The position numbers and the translations under genes were made by a program. A model generated the notes under the pieces. It ran no database searches. It saw only the letters and a program-made list of their open reading frames with translations, and was not told the origin of the DNA. 64,000 nucleotides of DNA from Chamaecrista fasciculata (Eukaryota; Streptophyta; Magnoliopsida; Fabales; Fabaceae), in contig QANZ01004226.1 of assembly GCA_003254925.1 (NCBI GenBank), positions 164,960-228,959 on the forward strand, in the 5' to 3' direction. Positions within the stretch are counted from its first letter, which is position 1. Each line of letters begins with the position of its first letter. This document shows, piece by piece, positions 1 through 19,438 of this stretch.

Positions 1-821
1 TTGAAGACCAGTGCAGGAATTCCTAACGTACGAGTACAATAATACATTGATATATACACATGTTAACAACGACAGCAACAACTAATTAATATAATTGCTC
101 TCGTCATTGAAGCATTAATAAACGCATTTCAGAGGTTTTGCTTGCTTCTTGCATGACATTATTGGCATATATATAATAATAATGTAGTTTCACAGCCTTT
201 CAAAGCAAATGTAGCACCAACATGCAACATCCGATATCATTTATCGTTGAGAAAGACAAAATCAAGCTGGGCAGGCAGGGACCATGAAGCTCACTACTAT
301 TTAATTATAGTAACCTAAATATAGGTTTTTTCTTCTCTTTTTCCTTTTTTGGCACAGTACTGCCACTTTACTCCTGTGCCTTAATTAGCTACAAGAATAG
401 AGTATAGTAATTTTTAAGAGAGATGTATCCATTTATTGGTTCCCTCCAATTATGTATATAATAATGGGATATATAATTAAGAAGAAGGGGTCTGCATCCC
501 CAAAATCCCACGCAGGTCTGGCCCTATTGATTCGTTCATTTGTGGGTTTTGAGATTCCAAATGCATCAAACTCTATTTGCTTCTTCTTACTCTTTCTGGA
601 ACGTAACACTTGCCAATACTTTACCATTTCTATACTTATTGCTTCTTTCCACATTCTTAATTCCCTTTCTCTAGGAATTTGCCATATAGGAAACCCCATT
701 CTGCACTCACCTACTTACGTACTTACCATATATATAACACTCTAAACATGCGAAATCAAACGTACAAACCATTGTTTCCTCTATATATATATATATATAT
801 ATATAGGAAATGGATCATTTA
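1..821. other. Intergenic sequence, no gene seen
   Basis: AT-rich sequence with short (TA)n tracts, the clearest at about 785-805. Open frames of up to 97 codons occur on both strands around 433-745, but they overlap each other and resemble no protein I know. No RNA gene is visible. Confidence 0.6.
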
Positions 822-1250
822 GGGCCGATTGGTTTAAGAAAATGTTTCCTGTTTTCATTTCCTGTTTTTATTTCTGGAATTCTATTTTCATTTCTAAATT
901 TTCAATATTTAAGAAACATGTTTGTTTTATAAATTCAAAAAATCGTTTTCATTCATATTTAAATTATGTTAACTTGAATAACGTTAATTTTTATATGTTT
1001 TTAAGTTTGGTTATGACTAAATGATGATATTAACATGATTAATTAGTTTACTTTTGTGTAAAGTTATAAAATATCACAAGTTTGTTTTTGGAAATACTGG
1101 AAACGTCTTTTTGACGTTTCCCGTTTTCAGTGTGTTTCAGGAAATATTTCCAGGAAACATTTTAAAAAAAACTGTACAAAACACGTTTTCAGTCATATTT
1201 CCTGTTTTCAGTGAAAATGGAAACATGAAACAGAGCAACCAATCAAACCC
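822..1250. mobile_element. MITE-like element with terminal inverted repeats
   Basis: The left end reads GGGCCGATTGGTT and the right end, reverse-complemented, reads GGGTTTGATTGGTT, so the ends are imperfect inverted repeats. The interior is rich in GTTTCC and GGAAAC motifs and has no convincing coding frame. The flanking bases are TTTA on the left and TAAAG on the right. A TA duplication is possible but a longer one is not clear. The size of about 430 bp fits a non-autonomous DNA transposon. The superfamily is uncertain. Confidence 0.55.
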
Positions 1251-1789
1251 TAAAGTTTCTTTTTCTACATTTCTTGTAGAGTATAAGAGAGAAAGGAAGA
1301 GAAAATATAAGTTTTTATATATTTTTATTTCATGAAATATATTTTCTCTCTCTTCTTCTCTCTAACTTCATAGGAAATGCATGGAAAATGAAATGCAGGG
1401 GATCCAATCCCATAATAATAGTGGTTAGATTATAATGCAAAGTTTGATTCTTGACATGTGATCCAATAGGTCATGAGTCAATAAGATAATGACACGTGGA
1501 AGAGTTATAGTTGTATGTAACTAGTGATGTGACTTGATACGCAATTTTGATTGGTTAAAAAAATTATTATTTTTCAGCATTAAATTACATCAATGGCTAT
1601 AATTATTGCCACATCAACAATTGTATACCATGTCAACAATCAAAATTTGCATCTTACACTAACCATAATAATAAATTGAAAAGTCTTAATTATATTACGT
1701 TTACATTTTTTAAACATTAAGATATAGGAACTAATTTTTTTTTAAATTGAGCTATTAAGAAATGAGATTATAGCCTATAGGTCATAGTG
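1251..1789. other. Intergenic sequence with a G-box core
   Basis: There is no coding frame worth keeping. A GACACGTGGA element with a CACGTG core lies near 1491-1500, about 0.9 kb upstream of the LSH start. It could be a bZIP/bHLH binding site, but one copy is weak evidence. Confidence 0.4.
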
Positions 1790-1885
1790 CGAAAACCGGA
1801 CCGGCCATTGAACCGGTGGAAGGCTCGGGTCACTGGTTCAATGGTTCAACCGCTGGGTCACTAGTTCAACCGGTTGAGCCGGTTT
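1790..1885. repeat. CCGGTT-rich imperfect tandem repeat
   Basis: Two imperfect units built on GGGTCACTGGTTCAA and GGGTCACTAGTTCAA sit between ACCGG/CCGGT motifs. Such motifs are common in dispersed plant repeats. The block lies directly before a degraded copy of the foldback element at 27865-28406 and may belong to the same insertion. Confidence 0.45.
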
Positions 1886-1949
1886 ACTTAAAAAGTACAT
1901 TTTCAAATATACATATTCATCAAATACACATTAATATCTTAAAATTAAA

Positions 1950-2110
1950 CACGTTGGTACCCTTTAGAGCTATTTTGCAATTTTAACCATAACAAATTTT
2001 GTAAAAATTACATATTGACCCAATTTTTTAAAAAAATTTTCATTTTAGTCCCTAGATAATATGTATCCAGGGACCAATTTGTATTTTTTAGCAATTTTTT
2101 TGGGGTCAAT
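1950..2110. mobile_element. Fragment related to the foldback element at 27865-28406
   Basis: This stretch shares several runs with the longer element in an XPO4 intron: TTTTGTAAAAATTACA, CATTTTAGTCCCTAGATAAT, and ATGTATCCAG followed by a GGGACC-type string. Only one arm appears present and no terminal duplication can be set. It looks like an old, truncated copy. The single N at 2111 adjoins its right end. Confidence 0.55.
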
Positions 2111-2209
2111 NATGGGATGGAAAGAATGTAAAAAGGCACGCGCGGAGAGGAGAGAGTGAGGAAGAATAAATAATAATAATAATGGGGGGTGGTGATTGGT
2201 GAAGGCATC

Positions 2210-2391
2210 ATGAATGGGTGAGTGCCAAACTTTGTCCTGTTTTCCTCATATAATACTCTTACTAGCTTTCATTTAATGAATCAAACCCTGACTCCTCTTC
2301 CTCCTTTATCTGATCTCTCTCTTAACTATTACTACTAGTAGTAGTTCATCCGATCCGATCCATGCCATTGAGGTTTGTAGTGTAATTAAGA
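2210..2391 (+). promoter_or_regulatory. Putative core promoter and 5' UTR of the LSH gene
   Basis: A TATA-like string (CATATAATAC) lies near 2247-2256. It is followed by a pyrimidine-rich leader (TCCTCTTCCTCC and CTGATCTCTCTCTT) ending at the ATG at 2392. The transcription start is not directly visible, so this assignment is inferred from composition and position. Confidence 0.4.
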
Positions 2392-2913
2392 ATGGAAGTG
2401 GTGTTATCAGATGAAAGCAGGAGCGAAGGAGGAAGGAATAAAAGCAATAGCCGTTACGAGAATCAGAAGAGGAGGGACTGGAACACGTTCTGCCAGTACT
2501 TGCGGAATCACCGTCCTCCTCTTTGCCTTGCTATGTGCAGCGGGGCTAACGTGGTGGAGTTCCTTCGCTACCTGGATCAGTTCGGGAAGACCAAAGTCCA
2601 CAACCCTCCTTGTCCCTTCTTCGGAATCCCTAACCCACCTGCCCCTTGTCCTTGCCCTCTACGCCAGGCCTGGGGTAGCCTCGATGCCCTCGTCGGCCGC
2701 CTCCGAGCCGCCTTCGAAGACCAGTCCTCCAATAACCCCTTCGCCGCCAGGGCCGTGAGGCTGTACCTCCGCGAGGTCCGTGATTTCCAGGCCAAGGCCA
2801 GGGGTGTTAGTTATGACAAGAAGCGCAAGAGACCACCACCGCCGAGTAGTAACAACCACCACAACAACATCAACCACCTCATCCCCACTTCTACTCCAAC
2901 CCATCTTAATTAA
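2392..2913 (+). CDS. LSH2: ALOG-domain protein, LIGHT-DEPENDENT SHORT HYPOCOTYLS (LSH) family
   Basis: This is a complete single-exon gene of 173 residues, typical in length for plant LSH/G1-like proteins. The ALOG domain runs from about residue 22 to 140 and opens with KRRDWNTF. It contains [16 protein letters not shown], the zinc-ribbon insert with His70, Cys74, Cys86 and Cys88, then [18 protein letters not shown] and [15 protein letters not shown] basic KKRKR at 143-147 is a likely nuclear localisation signal, followed by a low-complexity Pro/Asn/His tail. ALOG proteins are nuclear, plant-specific DNA-binding regulators of organ boundaries and meristem maturation. The domain is thought to derive from a transposon recombinase DNA-binding domain. 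GC content is well above the flanks. Family membership is certain. The LSH2 symbol rests on neighbouring genes (exportin-4, an RRM gene, PPCK) that I recall around Arabidopsis LSH2, so other LSH members remain possible. Confidence 0.93.
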   Translation: MEVVLSDESRSEGGRNKSNSRYENQKRRDWNTFCQYLRNHRPPLCLAMCSGANVVEFLRYLDQFGKTKVHNPPCPFFGIPNPPAPCPCPLRQAWGSLDALVGRLRAAFEDQSSNNPFAARAVRLYLREVRDFQAKARGVSYDKKRKRPPPPSSNNHHNNINHLIPTSTPTHLN

Positions 2914-5900
2914 TATATAACTTCTACTCATTAAATAATCCATCTTCTTCTTCTTCTGCCTTTAATTTCTTGAGGGGCTTTCATTTCCCCAAATTTAACT
3001 TCCCTGCTCATCATGCCTGCCTACAAATTCATTGTTGCTTGCTACACTGGATTGCTATTGCTATTACTCCCACTGCACTGTACGTGCACTGTTCACTACT
3101 CTTCTCTCTCTCTATATATATATGTTAACATTTGTAGTACAGCAACAACATCAGCTGATGCATATATCTTCATTGTTTGTGCTGTAAATGGATACTTCTC
3201 ATTACTATATATATATATATATATCTATATGTGTTTAGCTACTAGTGTTCTTAACTGTGTCAGCCATATGCACTTCATTAAACGTACTACCTACTATACC
3301 TAGATCTAATTATATATATTTACATTATAAATTGAACTTCTTGTTCTAAATGCATGACTAATCCGGATATGTACATACCCTATACGTGTCTTCTCCTATA
3401 TATATATATGAACACACACAAGTATTGCTTGCAGTGTTCGTCAACATTGTCAATGAGAGTCTTGATTTAGCCGTTTTTACTTAATTTTCTTCATGAATAT
3501 TGCTAAGATTTAGATGTTTTTCTCTTAACCCATGCAAATCCGGAGATAGACAAAGACAATGCAAGTTCAATTATTGTACACATGTCACTACGTATATATA
3601 TACTCTCTAGAATCTATTATATATAAATAATATATATAATCTATACTTGTGTATGTTATTATTTGGGAAACCACATATATCTAGAAGTAGTTGATTACAT
3701 TTATTAGTATATAATAATTTTATTAGTAATAATGAAGGGGGCCAAGCATTGGATGAGTGGAGAATTCACATGTCTAATGGGGTTAGGTATATATATTACT
3801 TTAAAGATGATCCTGCAAAATCTGTGCTAGACAAAAAGACAAAATCTGGATTAACTCCTGGTTTAACGAGGCCAGCCTTAAATGGACATATGTCAAACGT
3901 AAAATGGATGTAGACACTTGAATAAAACAATAAACTTTGTAGTTTTAATTTGCCACTCAATTGGGAAGCTATTTGCCTAACCCCTCCATTCATATAATAA
4001 TATATATAGCCCGTAAATACGAAGTGTCTCACTGGCTCTCCATATGGTAATGTTAGGCTGATGATAGACGGTCTCCTTATGGGAATATCGGGTTAGGTCA
4101 TCTCTCCACTAAAAGAGACACCCTTTAGGCCTTTATCTTTCTTTCTTTTTTTGTTTTGACCAAAGACACCCTTTATTCAATTTCTCAAAAACTTGTATGC
4201 TTAATTGTTGGTTAATTTAGATGAAGTGTATTATAATTCTTTGCTATAACCTTTACCAGAGACTAATCATGATGATTATCGTCACTTTACTGACTATTAG
4301 CTAACTCGCTAGGTGTGACAATCGAGGACACACAAAAGTTGAAAAATAAATAAATATAACGGAAGTGGGATCACCTATGTATATAAACCCTAAATTAATG
4401 AAGGTTTGCTAATTTCTTGATTTTCTTCCATTAAGTATCCAATTATCAGGGAAAAACACATTTAATTAAAACGATCGAGCCCTTGGATTGGATACAGACA
4501 TATGGTGACTAGTGATCGATCAGTACTGCAAATCAGTAAATAGGTCTTTTTTAACTTGACATTCATTCATTACCTTCCTTTCTTACTATACTACTAAATT
4601 CACGTTTGACCTGTGTAGTTCTGAACAGGAATTAGTGTTAAAAGCGGAGAGAATTGGGATTAGGCAAAATCATACTTTTCATTCTTACTATTTAAGTTTT
4701 GTCGAAGTCTGGCTTAGTTAAATGTCTAATAAACTGTATATATGAGTTGAGTTAATTTTCCTTTCTTTTGGGATAAGTTAGACCTAGTAACAAAGTTGCT
4801 TTTATTTTTTTTTTTTCAAAAAATTACTATACATTGTTGTTAATGTCGTATAAATTCATGGTAAAAAAATTGATGTATATATCAACTAAATATCAAATTA
4901 TCTCATTAATAGTTATAACTGAATCCACACATGTACAGTCTACACAGGCAAATAACGCTAAAAGTGGTGGGTAAATAAAAAATAAATCCACTAACTAAAG
5001 AATATGATATGAATTCTTCCAGGCTTCCAGCTGTGCGTTTTTTTTTGGCTCAAATCGCTGTGTGATTATATTTATTGTAGCTTCTTCACGATTAATTGAG
5101 AAGAGTAATCAGGCCAAAAAAAATTGAGAAGAGTAATATATATGTTGGTGCGTTTTTTCTTCTTATGTTGTTCCTGCACAGATCGAGGTCCATGTGTTGT
5201 CTTTTGATACATAAATACTATTCTTCGATGAGCTTAAAAAGGAAATAGTAAGGAAATTACATACGCACAACAGAACTTTGAATCTTTGATCTATAAGTTG
5301 CCATGTATATATTGGAGAAACTATGTTCTTCAATTCGTATAGTTCGGAAAAAATGGAAGCCTAGAAGCGAAAGAAAAACGGCTACATTGTGATCCTCTAA
5401 TGTCTAGCTGAAAATTTGAACGTGCTATCTCCTTAATTATGCCAATACGAAGATGGAAAAAGAGTTCTATATATATAATTATATATATATATATAGAGAG
5501 AGATCAAAAGTGTAATAAAAAATATAAGTAGACTACATTGAGACTTAAAAAAAGAGATCTCATTTTTGCAGTCATATGCTGCTAAGTGCTAACATATTTA
5601 AGAAATAGGTAGAAGCTACGAGGTAAGACACTTGTAAAAACATAATACACGACATAGACACGAATAAATATGTTAAATTATTGAAATTATAACACAACAT
5701 GAAATCTGAAATTGTTGAAATACGTATATCTTAAAATATGTGAAATATGAAACATGAATGGTAAAGATTTAATATTGTTTTTATTTATCTTTATCTCTCA
5801 TCTTTCCTCTTTTCTATTTTCACTCACATTTATCATATTTGAGTAAGCAATACCCCTGCGAATCTATATATAAAAGAGAAAGCATGTCAGCCAGCAACTA

Positions 5901-6660
5901 CTTTTGAACTGTCGAGGTTTAGAATCTCAGAGAATGACCAAAAAATATCGAACAGAAGTTAAAAGAGTGCACAAGGTACAAGAATTCCATCTTTACATGG
6001 GCAAACGCCAAAATTGGTTTTTAAAGGACAAAAACTTGTTGAACATTAATAAACAAACACCCCAATAATACTAACTACAAGGAATCAACCTGATCCATCG
6101 TCCGATCCTTGCCAATGCCATTATTGCTTTTGAGTTATATATGACAGCATTTTCTTATAATCCTAGAAAAGTTGCAAGCACTTTCGAACATGAGATCTCT
6201 TGTATCTCTGTATAGTGTATACTTATTGAAGGTCGTTTTAATAATTTTTTTCACATTTTTGTTTTCAACAATCATTACTATTTAAGAAAAACTATGATGG
6301 CAAGAACAATCAATTTATTACAAACTAATGTTAGTTAATTATTCTGCAATTTAAAGTGTATATATTTTGTGTATCCTCCTATATATATATAAACTAAGTT
6401 GTAACTCGTAACAACAAAACTTATACAACACAGTTTCATTAAAACTATTGTTTGGTGTTTATAAAATACATCTTTTGTTACATTCTAATGTTGTAATTAA
6501 ACTTTAATTGAAATATATATATATATATATAAACCATAGTTTCTCAAAAATAATTTGTAGTCTACTTAATAAGAAGTAAATTAATAATTTAATATCTCAA
6601 AAATTAATTTAACAATTTGATCTCTAAAATATCAAAATATATAATTTAATTTTTCTAAAA
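2914..6660. other. Long intergenic region downstream of LSH
   Basis: AT-rich sequence holding the LSH 3' UTR and then nothing recognisable as a gene. Simple (TA)n runs recur near 3205-3225, 3400-3410, 3590-3640 and 5465-5500. The open frames in it (3013-3303 and 3796-4032) are built on TA-rich sequence and match no family I know. Confidence 0.55.
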
Positions 6661-6680
6661 GAATTAAATAATATATTTAT

Positions 6681-6780
6681 TAAACATATGTCCTAAGGAT
6701 ATATTTTAAGGTTTATTTTAAGATATGAGATGTTCTACTAATTAATCAGAATAAACTTGTTCCTAATACCTATGTTAAAT
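6681..6780 (-). mobile_element. Degraded copy of the short palindromic element at 32856-33024
   Basis: It contains a run close to AGATATGAGATGTTCTACTA, which is the reverse complement of the core of the element at 32856-33024. It is preceded by ATGTCCTAAGGATATATT and AAGG, which resemble that element's terminal palindrome. It is therefore an inverted, mutated copy. The ends are approximate. Confidence 0.5.
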
Positions 6781-6879
6781 AAATCTTGTTATAAAGCGAG
6801 GCTTGGGCTCTACGCCCTATGATATGATATGAGTAACGAGTCTCTCTCTATATATGACCAGTACTATTGATCCCGCAAT

Positions 6880-7115
6880 CTACGGTCAACCTGGCCACAT
6901 AGATTTATAGATGCTTGACATTTCCATTCCCTGTGGTCCCCACCAACCGCGTGCTCCCACGTGGACATCTGTACTCCCTGTCGGATTTATCATCTCGATC
7001 GTCGAGCTTAACGACACGTGTCTCTTGTTTTCGTCGTTGATTCTTCCCATTGCTCTCACTCACCTTACTTTGATTTTATTTGATTTCCGCCTTAATCCAA
7101 TTGCTGGCTAGTGTG
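6880..7115. other. GC-richer island with two ACGTG-core motifs
   Basis: This patch is distinctly less AT-rich than the kilobases around it. It carries CCCACGTGGA near 6957-6966 and GACACGTGTC near 7013-7022, each holding a CACGTG core. A 66-codon open frame crosses it (6911-7111) but resembles no protein I recognise. It may be a conserved regulatory block, a relic exon or part of a non-coding transcript. Confidence 0.35.
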
Positions 7116-7314
7116 ACCCTTTTAAGGATTTTGGTTTTTGATTATTTAATTGTTTAAAGTTTTATATCTTTATTTAAGTATACACTGCACATGTGATATT
7201 CTTTAATAAAAACAACTCATTCTCTGCAATATTATTTTACAACTTTACAAATTTAGAATAATAGTCTCCTTCCCTAGTGTTAGTACGAACTACAAAGGCT
7301 AGAAAAAAGGACAA

Positions 7315-7346
<32 letters not shown>

Positions 7347-7875
7347 ACTAGTCGCCCATGCTGACCAGGTTTTTGCCATTAAATCTTAAGCGCCCTAACT
7401 ATTAACTACCAAGGATCCAATCTGTTGAAGAAGAAAGGAAAGCGTAGGATAAAAATTAAAAATGATGTTTGCTGTATTGATCACGTAATCATTAATTCAT
7501 TATACTGTTTCGTATAAGTATCAGGAAGAACACGTAATGTTTCAGAATACCGTTCGTTCATGTCCTTATTTAGTATATTTACAACACACTTCCGTTCCTA
7601 AAAGGCTAAAACTAGAGAGAGTTTAATTCTTGTTCGTTGAGCAAGACCTTGAAAAGAAACGAACCATCTGCTTAGAATGGATATTATCAATTAATCAAAT
7701 GAGAAAAAGCATGGTGAAGATCCCCTATCATATGAAAAAAAAAAAAAAAATCTGTAAGGTCAACACTTGGTTGGTATGGTGTACCAAATAGGAACCCAGG
7801 CAGCTCAGATGCTGAGATAAAGGCAGGCCCCAAAAGGCAACTTCTGTAGATTTCATTACCCAGGATAAGTTGAAG
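7116..7875. other. Intergenic sequence with an (AAT)n microsatellite
   Basis: AT-rich with no gene seen. A run of about nine AAT/ATA units lies at roughly 7314-7344, and a poly-A tract at about 7734-7750. Confidence 0.55.
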
Positions 7876-8058
7876 TAAGCTAAATTTACTTCAAAATTGC
7901 AATTTAATCTTCAAATATTAAAAATATATTTTTAAAATCCTTAATTGTTTGTATAAATGTGAACTATTTGGGAATTAAAATAAAAAAAATTAAGGATAAA
8001 AATATATTTTTAATATTTAAAAATTAAATTGTAATTTTGCGACAAATTTACTAAGCTA
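7876..8058. repeat. AT-rich inverted repeat (foldback) near the JMJ16 3' end
   Basis: The left arm (from about 7876) contains AAATTGCAATTTAATC, ATTAAAAATATATTTTTAA and TCCTTAATT. The right arm contains AATTAAGGATA, AAAATATATTTTTAATA and AAATTGTAATTTTG. These pair as a long imperfect hairpin of roughly 70 bp per arm. It lies just beyond the likely 3' UTR of the minus-strand demethylase gene. It looks like a small foldback transposon. No target duplication was resolved. Confidence 0.55.
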
Positions 8059-8190
8059 AACTCTATAAGGCAATAGTAGCCTTTTTTTTCCCCTCTCTCC
8101 TCAAGCCTCCGTTCAGGCGTCAAATTGAATGGATCAATTTAGATGTGAAAAAAGGGGTTAGGTTATGTCCAGCTTTGTCCAAATGATGAA

Positions 8191-15518
<7,328 letters not shown>

Positions 15519-17200
15519 CAGTTACCTCATGTGAAGCCAATAGGTAACCGTGTATGAATTAAGGAGTCAGAACAATCAACCATCACAAAATCATCTATTC
15601 TAGGAATAACATTATTTCAAGAATTTATTGGCTCTCTGAGCTTCTTCCACATATAACAGCTACAGATAAACTCAATAGATGCTAGTTCGATGTCCCACTA
15701 GATTTATAAAAAGCTGGAAAGCATCAATCTGCAAGATTTCACAGTAAACAGAGAAAGAAAGAAATTAGAATATGGAAAAACTTTCCGTACTGCTCCATAC
15801 ATTTTAATTTTCATTTCACAAAAAAGTGTTGCCCTTACTGTAGAACTTCATCTGACTCAATGAATATTCTTATCTTCCCTTCCTTTTTCTTTTAGACATA
15901 CAGCATGCCTAACAATATTGAGATGACAGATAACTACGTTTAATTACCAGAATGGCAAAACATGAAGCATGAAGACATATTTATGTGTTCCTGTTCTCTG
16001 ATGTTAAAAAACAAAATTGAAACTTCCATTCTCTTTGACAAGGCGTTAAAAACTAGAAGCCAGTGCAATGCAGAATATCAGTATTTCATAACTTCTTTGG
16101 TTCTTCAAGTATTCATTCCATCAAAGAAGTGGTGTCACATATGAAACATTTCTCCCGCAAATTAACACTTAATGTTTATAAATAAAATTATTTTCATTTC
16201 AAAAGCTTAAGATGCTAAGTGAAAAGACATGAATAGGTTTACTGTTTAGCTATGGACTACTTGGAAAATGCACGATATAAGACGCATGATCACAAAAACA
16301 TACAGTAGATTCAAACCAGCAGACTACATAAAAATGTTTATAGATTTACACTGATCAATCAAATGTTATTGACATCTCAGCAGTTACAAAATCAACTTTG
16401 ATAATATGCATGCATGTCAGAATTATCTAGAGATCAAGGCATAGTACGCAAAATAGTTTCAGTTGCCTTTACATTCCAGGAGTTCTGGATGTACATAAGT
16501 GCCCAGCTGAACCAGTTCTCATGCTTTGGCCACACCAAATTCAAGAGAAACAATAATATTAACAAATGGAATTTCATACATCTTAAAATTTAATTGTGAA
16601 ATATGCATCTAAGATTCTAAATAAATGTTTTATTAGCCAAGTTGTGGAAAAAATAATATTAAAAATGATTTAGAAATCACTGACAGAAATTCAAGCATAC
16701 CATCAAAGAAACTGTAGAATGGGTAACAAAAAAAAATACATTAGCTACCATAATCTGTATAACATATATACCAAATAATAATTCTGTAGTGCAAAGCAAA
16801 CATTGCTGCTCATCACACCGTTACTTTTTGGAATAGTCAAATTCGATAGAAGCCAACCAATTTATGATAATACTTGGCCACAATATATAAATATATATCT
16901 ATATATGATTTAATTTGAGACTAACCAGAATTAAGCTTACATGATCTTGATCCAGAAGTCTGAAATTCTGATTGAGCTAATGCAGCTTAAAACTCTAATG
17001 GCTACACCTGAATTTTCTTCTGTTTTTTTTTTTTTTGGATGGGGGTAGCAAAAAGGTCAATAAAACATAGTTTGTTTACCATACACTTGAAAAGTAAGCA
17101 GGGAACCCTAATTTCAATGGAAGATATTTCAAGAACCAAAAGATTAAACCCGATTCAGCAGATCTAACCCTAACCCTAACCCAGATGGCAGGAGGAGAAG
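15519..17200 (-). other. Probable 5' UTR, leader intron and promoter region of the JMJ16-like gene
   Basis: No coding frame of note. Plant genes of this group commonly have spliced leaders, and the first telomere-like box upstream is at 17166-17183, so transcription may begin near 17.0-17.2 kb and splice to an exon just before 15518. I could not fix the leader exon boundaries from sequence alone. Confidence 0.35.
17166..17183. promoter_or_regulatory. Telo-box (three tandem TAACCC units)
   Basis: Three consecutive TAACCC units (on the other strand GGGTTA) form a short interstitial telomere-like box about 1.65 kb upstream of the JMJ16-like ATG. In plants such telo-boxes occur near transcription starts and are bound by Telobox/TRB-type Myb proteins that recruit chromatin regulators. 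Its position suggests a promoter or leader element of the demethylase gene. Confidence 0.5.
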
Positions 17201-19340
17201 GCACTGAACCAAATTACTTATTTTCAACTGTAGAATGGGTACCCACAAACTTCGTGTATGACAAACAAAAACCCAAAACGATAGCATAGATCCTGAAAGA
17301 CATGCTACGAAATTTGTAAAGATTATACAGTAATTAGGTAATCAGATTTTTCCAATATCCAAACGGAACAGGTAAGGGCAAATCTGGAAATAAAATTATC
17401 TGGTCTATGGACAGAAATTTCTAGTCATATGGACAAAGGGGGAAGAAAGTAAAGGCACAGCGTTCGCCCCTGGTATAATTAGTATATTAGTATATAATAA
17501 CATACGTTATGGTTAAACAGTAATCATTTAATATACCTATTGAAAAACGTAATATCTACATTTGTAATAGCCATATCAAAAATTCAGGCCCAAAAAAAAA
17601 AAGAATAGCCATATCAAAAACAAAAGGAAACATAGAGATATAGTGAGAGCTTTATTATTGTTTATAAACGAGACGCTTTAAATTTGGACAGTATACGTAA
17701 CCCCACATTCCCACCTAACTTCTATCAATTATAATGTGCGGATGATCATATTTAAAATAAGATATCAAATTATCAATAAGATAATTTCTTAGCTTTTTTC
17801 TTTCGTTTACAATATCTCTTTTATTATATTATCATTAAATGAGATTTAATTATACAAGCCGGATATATTAAAACGGAAAGACAAGTCGGATATATTAAAA
17901 CGGAAAGACAAGTTGGATATATTAAAACAAAAAGACTTAAATAAAGTTTCTTGTATAAAGAAACTTAGCTAAGTGTTCTCTATATTAAAAAATATGCTAA
18001 ATTTAGATTATCATAATGGGAGTTTCTCGAAGGTTTAATGCGTGAATAATTATCATAAAGAATAAATAAAATACTAAAAAATTATTGATAATATTTTTAA
18101 ATAATATAATAAAGATTAATTGATAGATAACAATAGAATAAGCATAAGATACTCTTATGTTCCACCAAAAAAAAAAAGACACTCTATTTTGGTTTCTTAA
18201 GGTATTATCTAGTATGACAGACTAATAATTAATTCTTTACAAATCGGTATTCCATTTAAGGGTTTGTTATTAGCTAATTGGTTGCTAAAAAGACTTTCTT
18301 TTACTTGAGAGTCAACTATTTTCAAAAGGATTATCTACAACTAATAATATTAATGAGGATCGAGTAAATTTGGTATATATTGAAGTTAATATTAATATTA
18401 TTTTAATATTTTTTTTTTAAAAAATGTATTATTTTTATAATTTTAGTTCAACACAACAAGTTATAAATAAATATTTAACTATTTAATATTTATGCTTTTT
18501 CGTTTATTATCATATAGTTTCAAAATACGAATAAATAATAAGTGTCTAAATTATAAAAATCAACCATATCATTACTAGATGAATGTATGTCAATATTCCT
18601 TCACAATTTTGCATCATTCAAAAATAAAATATGAATGAAACAGGATTGCATATAGTGAAATGAGTTATTTCATTTTTGAATACCTATTGAAAGAGATATT
18701 AATTTTTATTGTAAAATGAAACTTCAAATATTATTGCCCCAACACAAAAATATTTATGAGAAAGAAAAAAAATATAAACTATGCTTGTATGTAATTTTAG
18801 ACCTTTTTTTATTAAAATTTGTACACTCATGTTTTGAAAGAAAATATTATAATTTTTTTTTAAAAAAATTATGATTAGCTTCATTTTTCAAATTATCAAC
18901 AATTTAATAGTTTAATCAATAAATATTAATTTAAAACATTATTCTTTATATCAAAATTTGAATATAAAATTAATACTATGTTAATTTCATTACCAAAAAT
19001 ATTTAAAGATTTTTTATTTTTTTTTTAAAAATTTGGTGATTTTAAATTTTCAAAATCTAAATTGAAAAAAATGAAATTCTCTTAAGGACTATCATAATCT
19101 TTTTTTTTTCGAAAGAAAAAGGCCACATTCCCATTTGAAGTTTTGGGCCTAAAAAGAATAAAGCCCACTATAAAATGGGCTATACTATGATGTATTCCAG
19201 ATCCCGAAGGCCCAATATACGAAAGACCAGAAACAATAAAAATAAAATAAAAGAAGGCGCGAGAAATTTCTGGAGACATCGGCGTCTTATGTAGGGTCTG
19301 ATCTCTCGCCTGAGGATCTAACCGGTAACAATCGACGAGA
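17201..19340. other. Intergenic region between the divergent JMJ16-like and RBM42-like genes
   Basis: Very AT-rich, with poly-T and poly-A runs at 18407-18425, 18850-18870 and 19015-19028. The only repeat of note is the 26-bp triplet at 17858-17936. No gene is visible; the open frames at 18699-18884 and 19082-19345 are low-complexity or promoter-overlapping. Confidence 0.55.
17858..17936. repeat. Three tandem copies of a 26-bp unit
   Basis: The unit GGATATATTAAAACGGAAAG plus ACAAGTC occurs twice exactly or nearly so, and a third copy has changed bases (TTGGATATATTAAAACAAAA). The copies are adjacent and in the same orientation. This is a young local tandem duplication. Confidence 0.75.
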
Positions 19341-19438
19341 ACCATTTACGATCTAATTCTTCTGAATTTCCATTTCTGATTTTGATTCGCAAACAGAGAC
19401 TGCATTCATTGCACTATTCAATTTGTGATTCACCATTC

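Noticed and set aside
2407-2943. Open frames in other frames over the LSH gene
   Set aside because: They are shadows of a GC-rich coding exon. Only the frame at 2392-2913 carries the ALOG domain.
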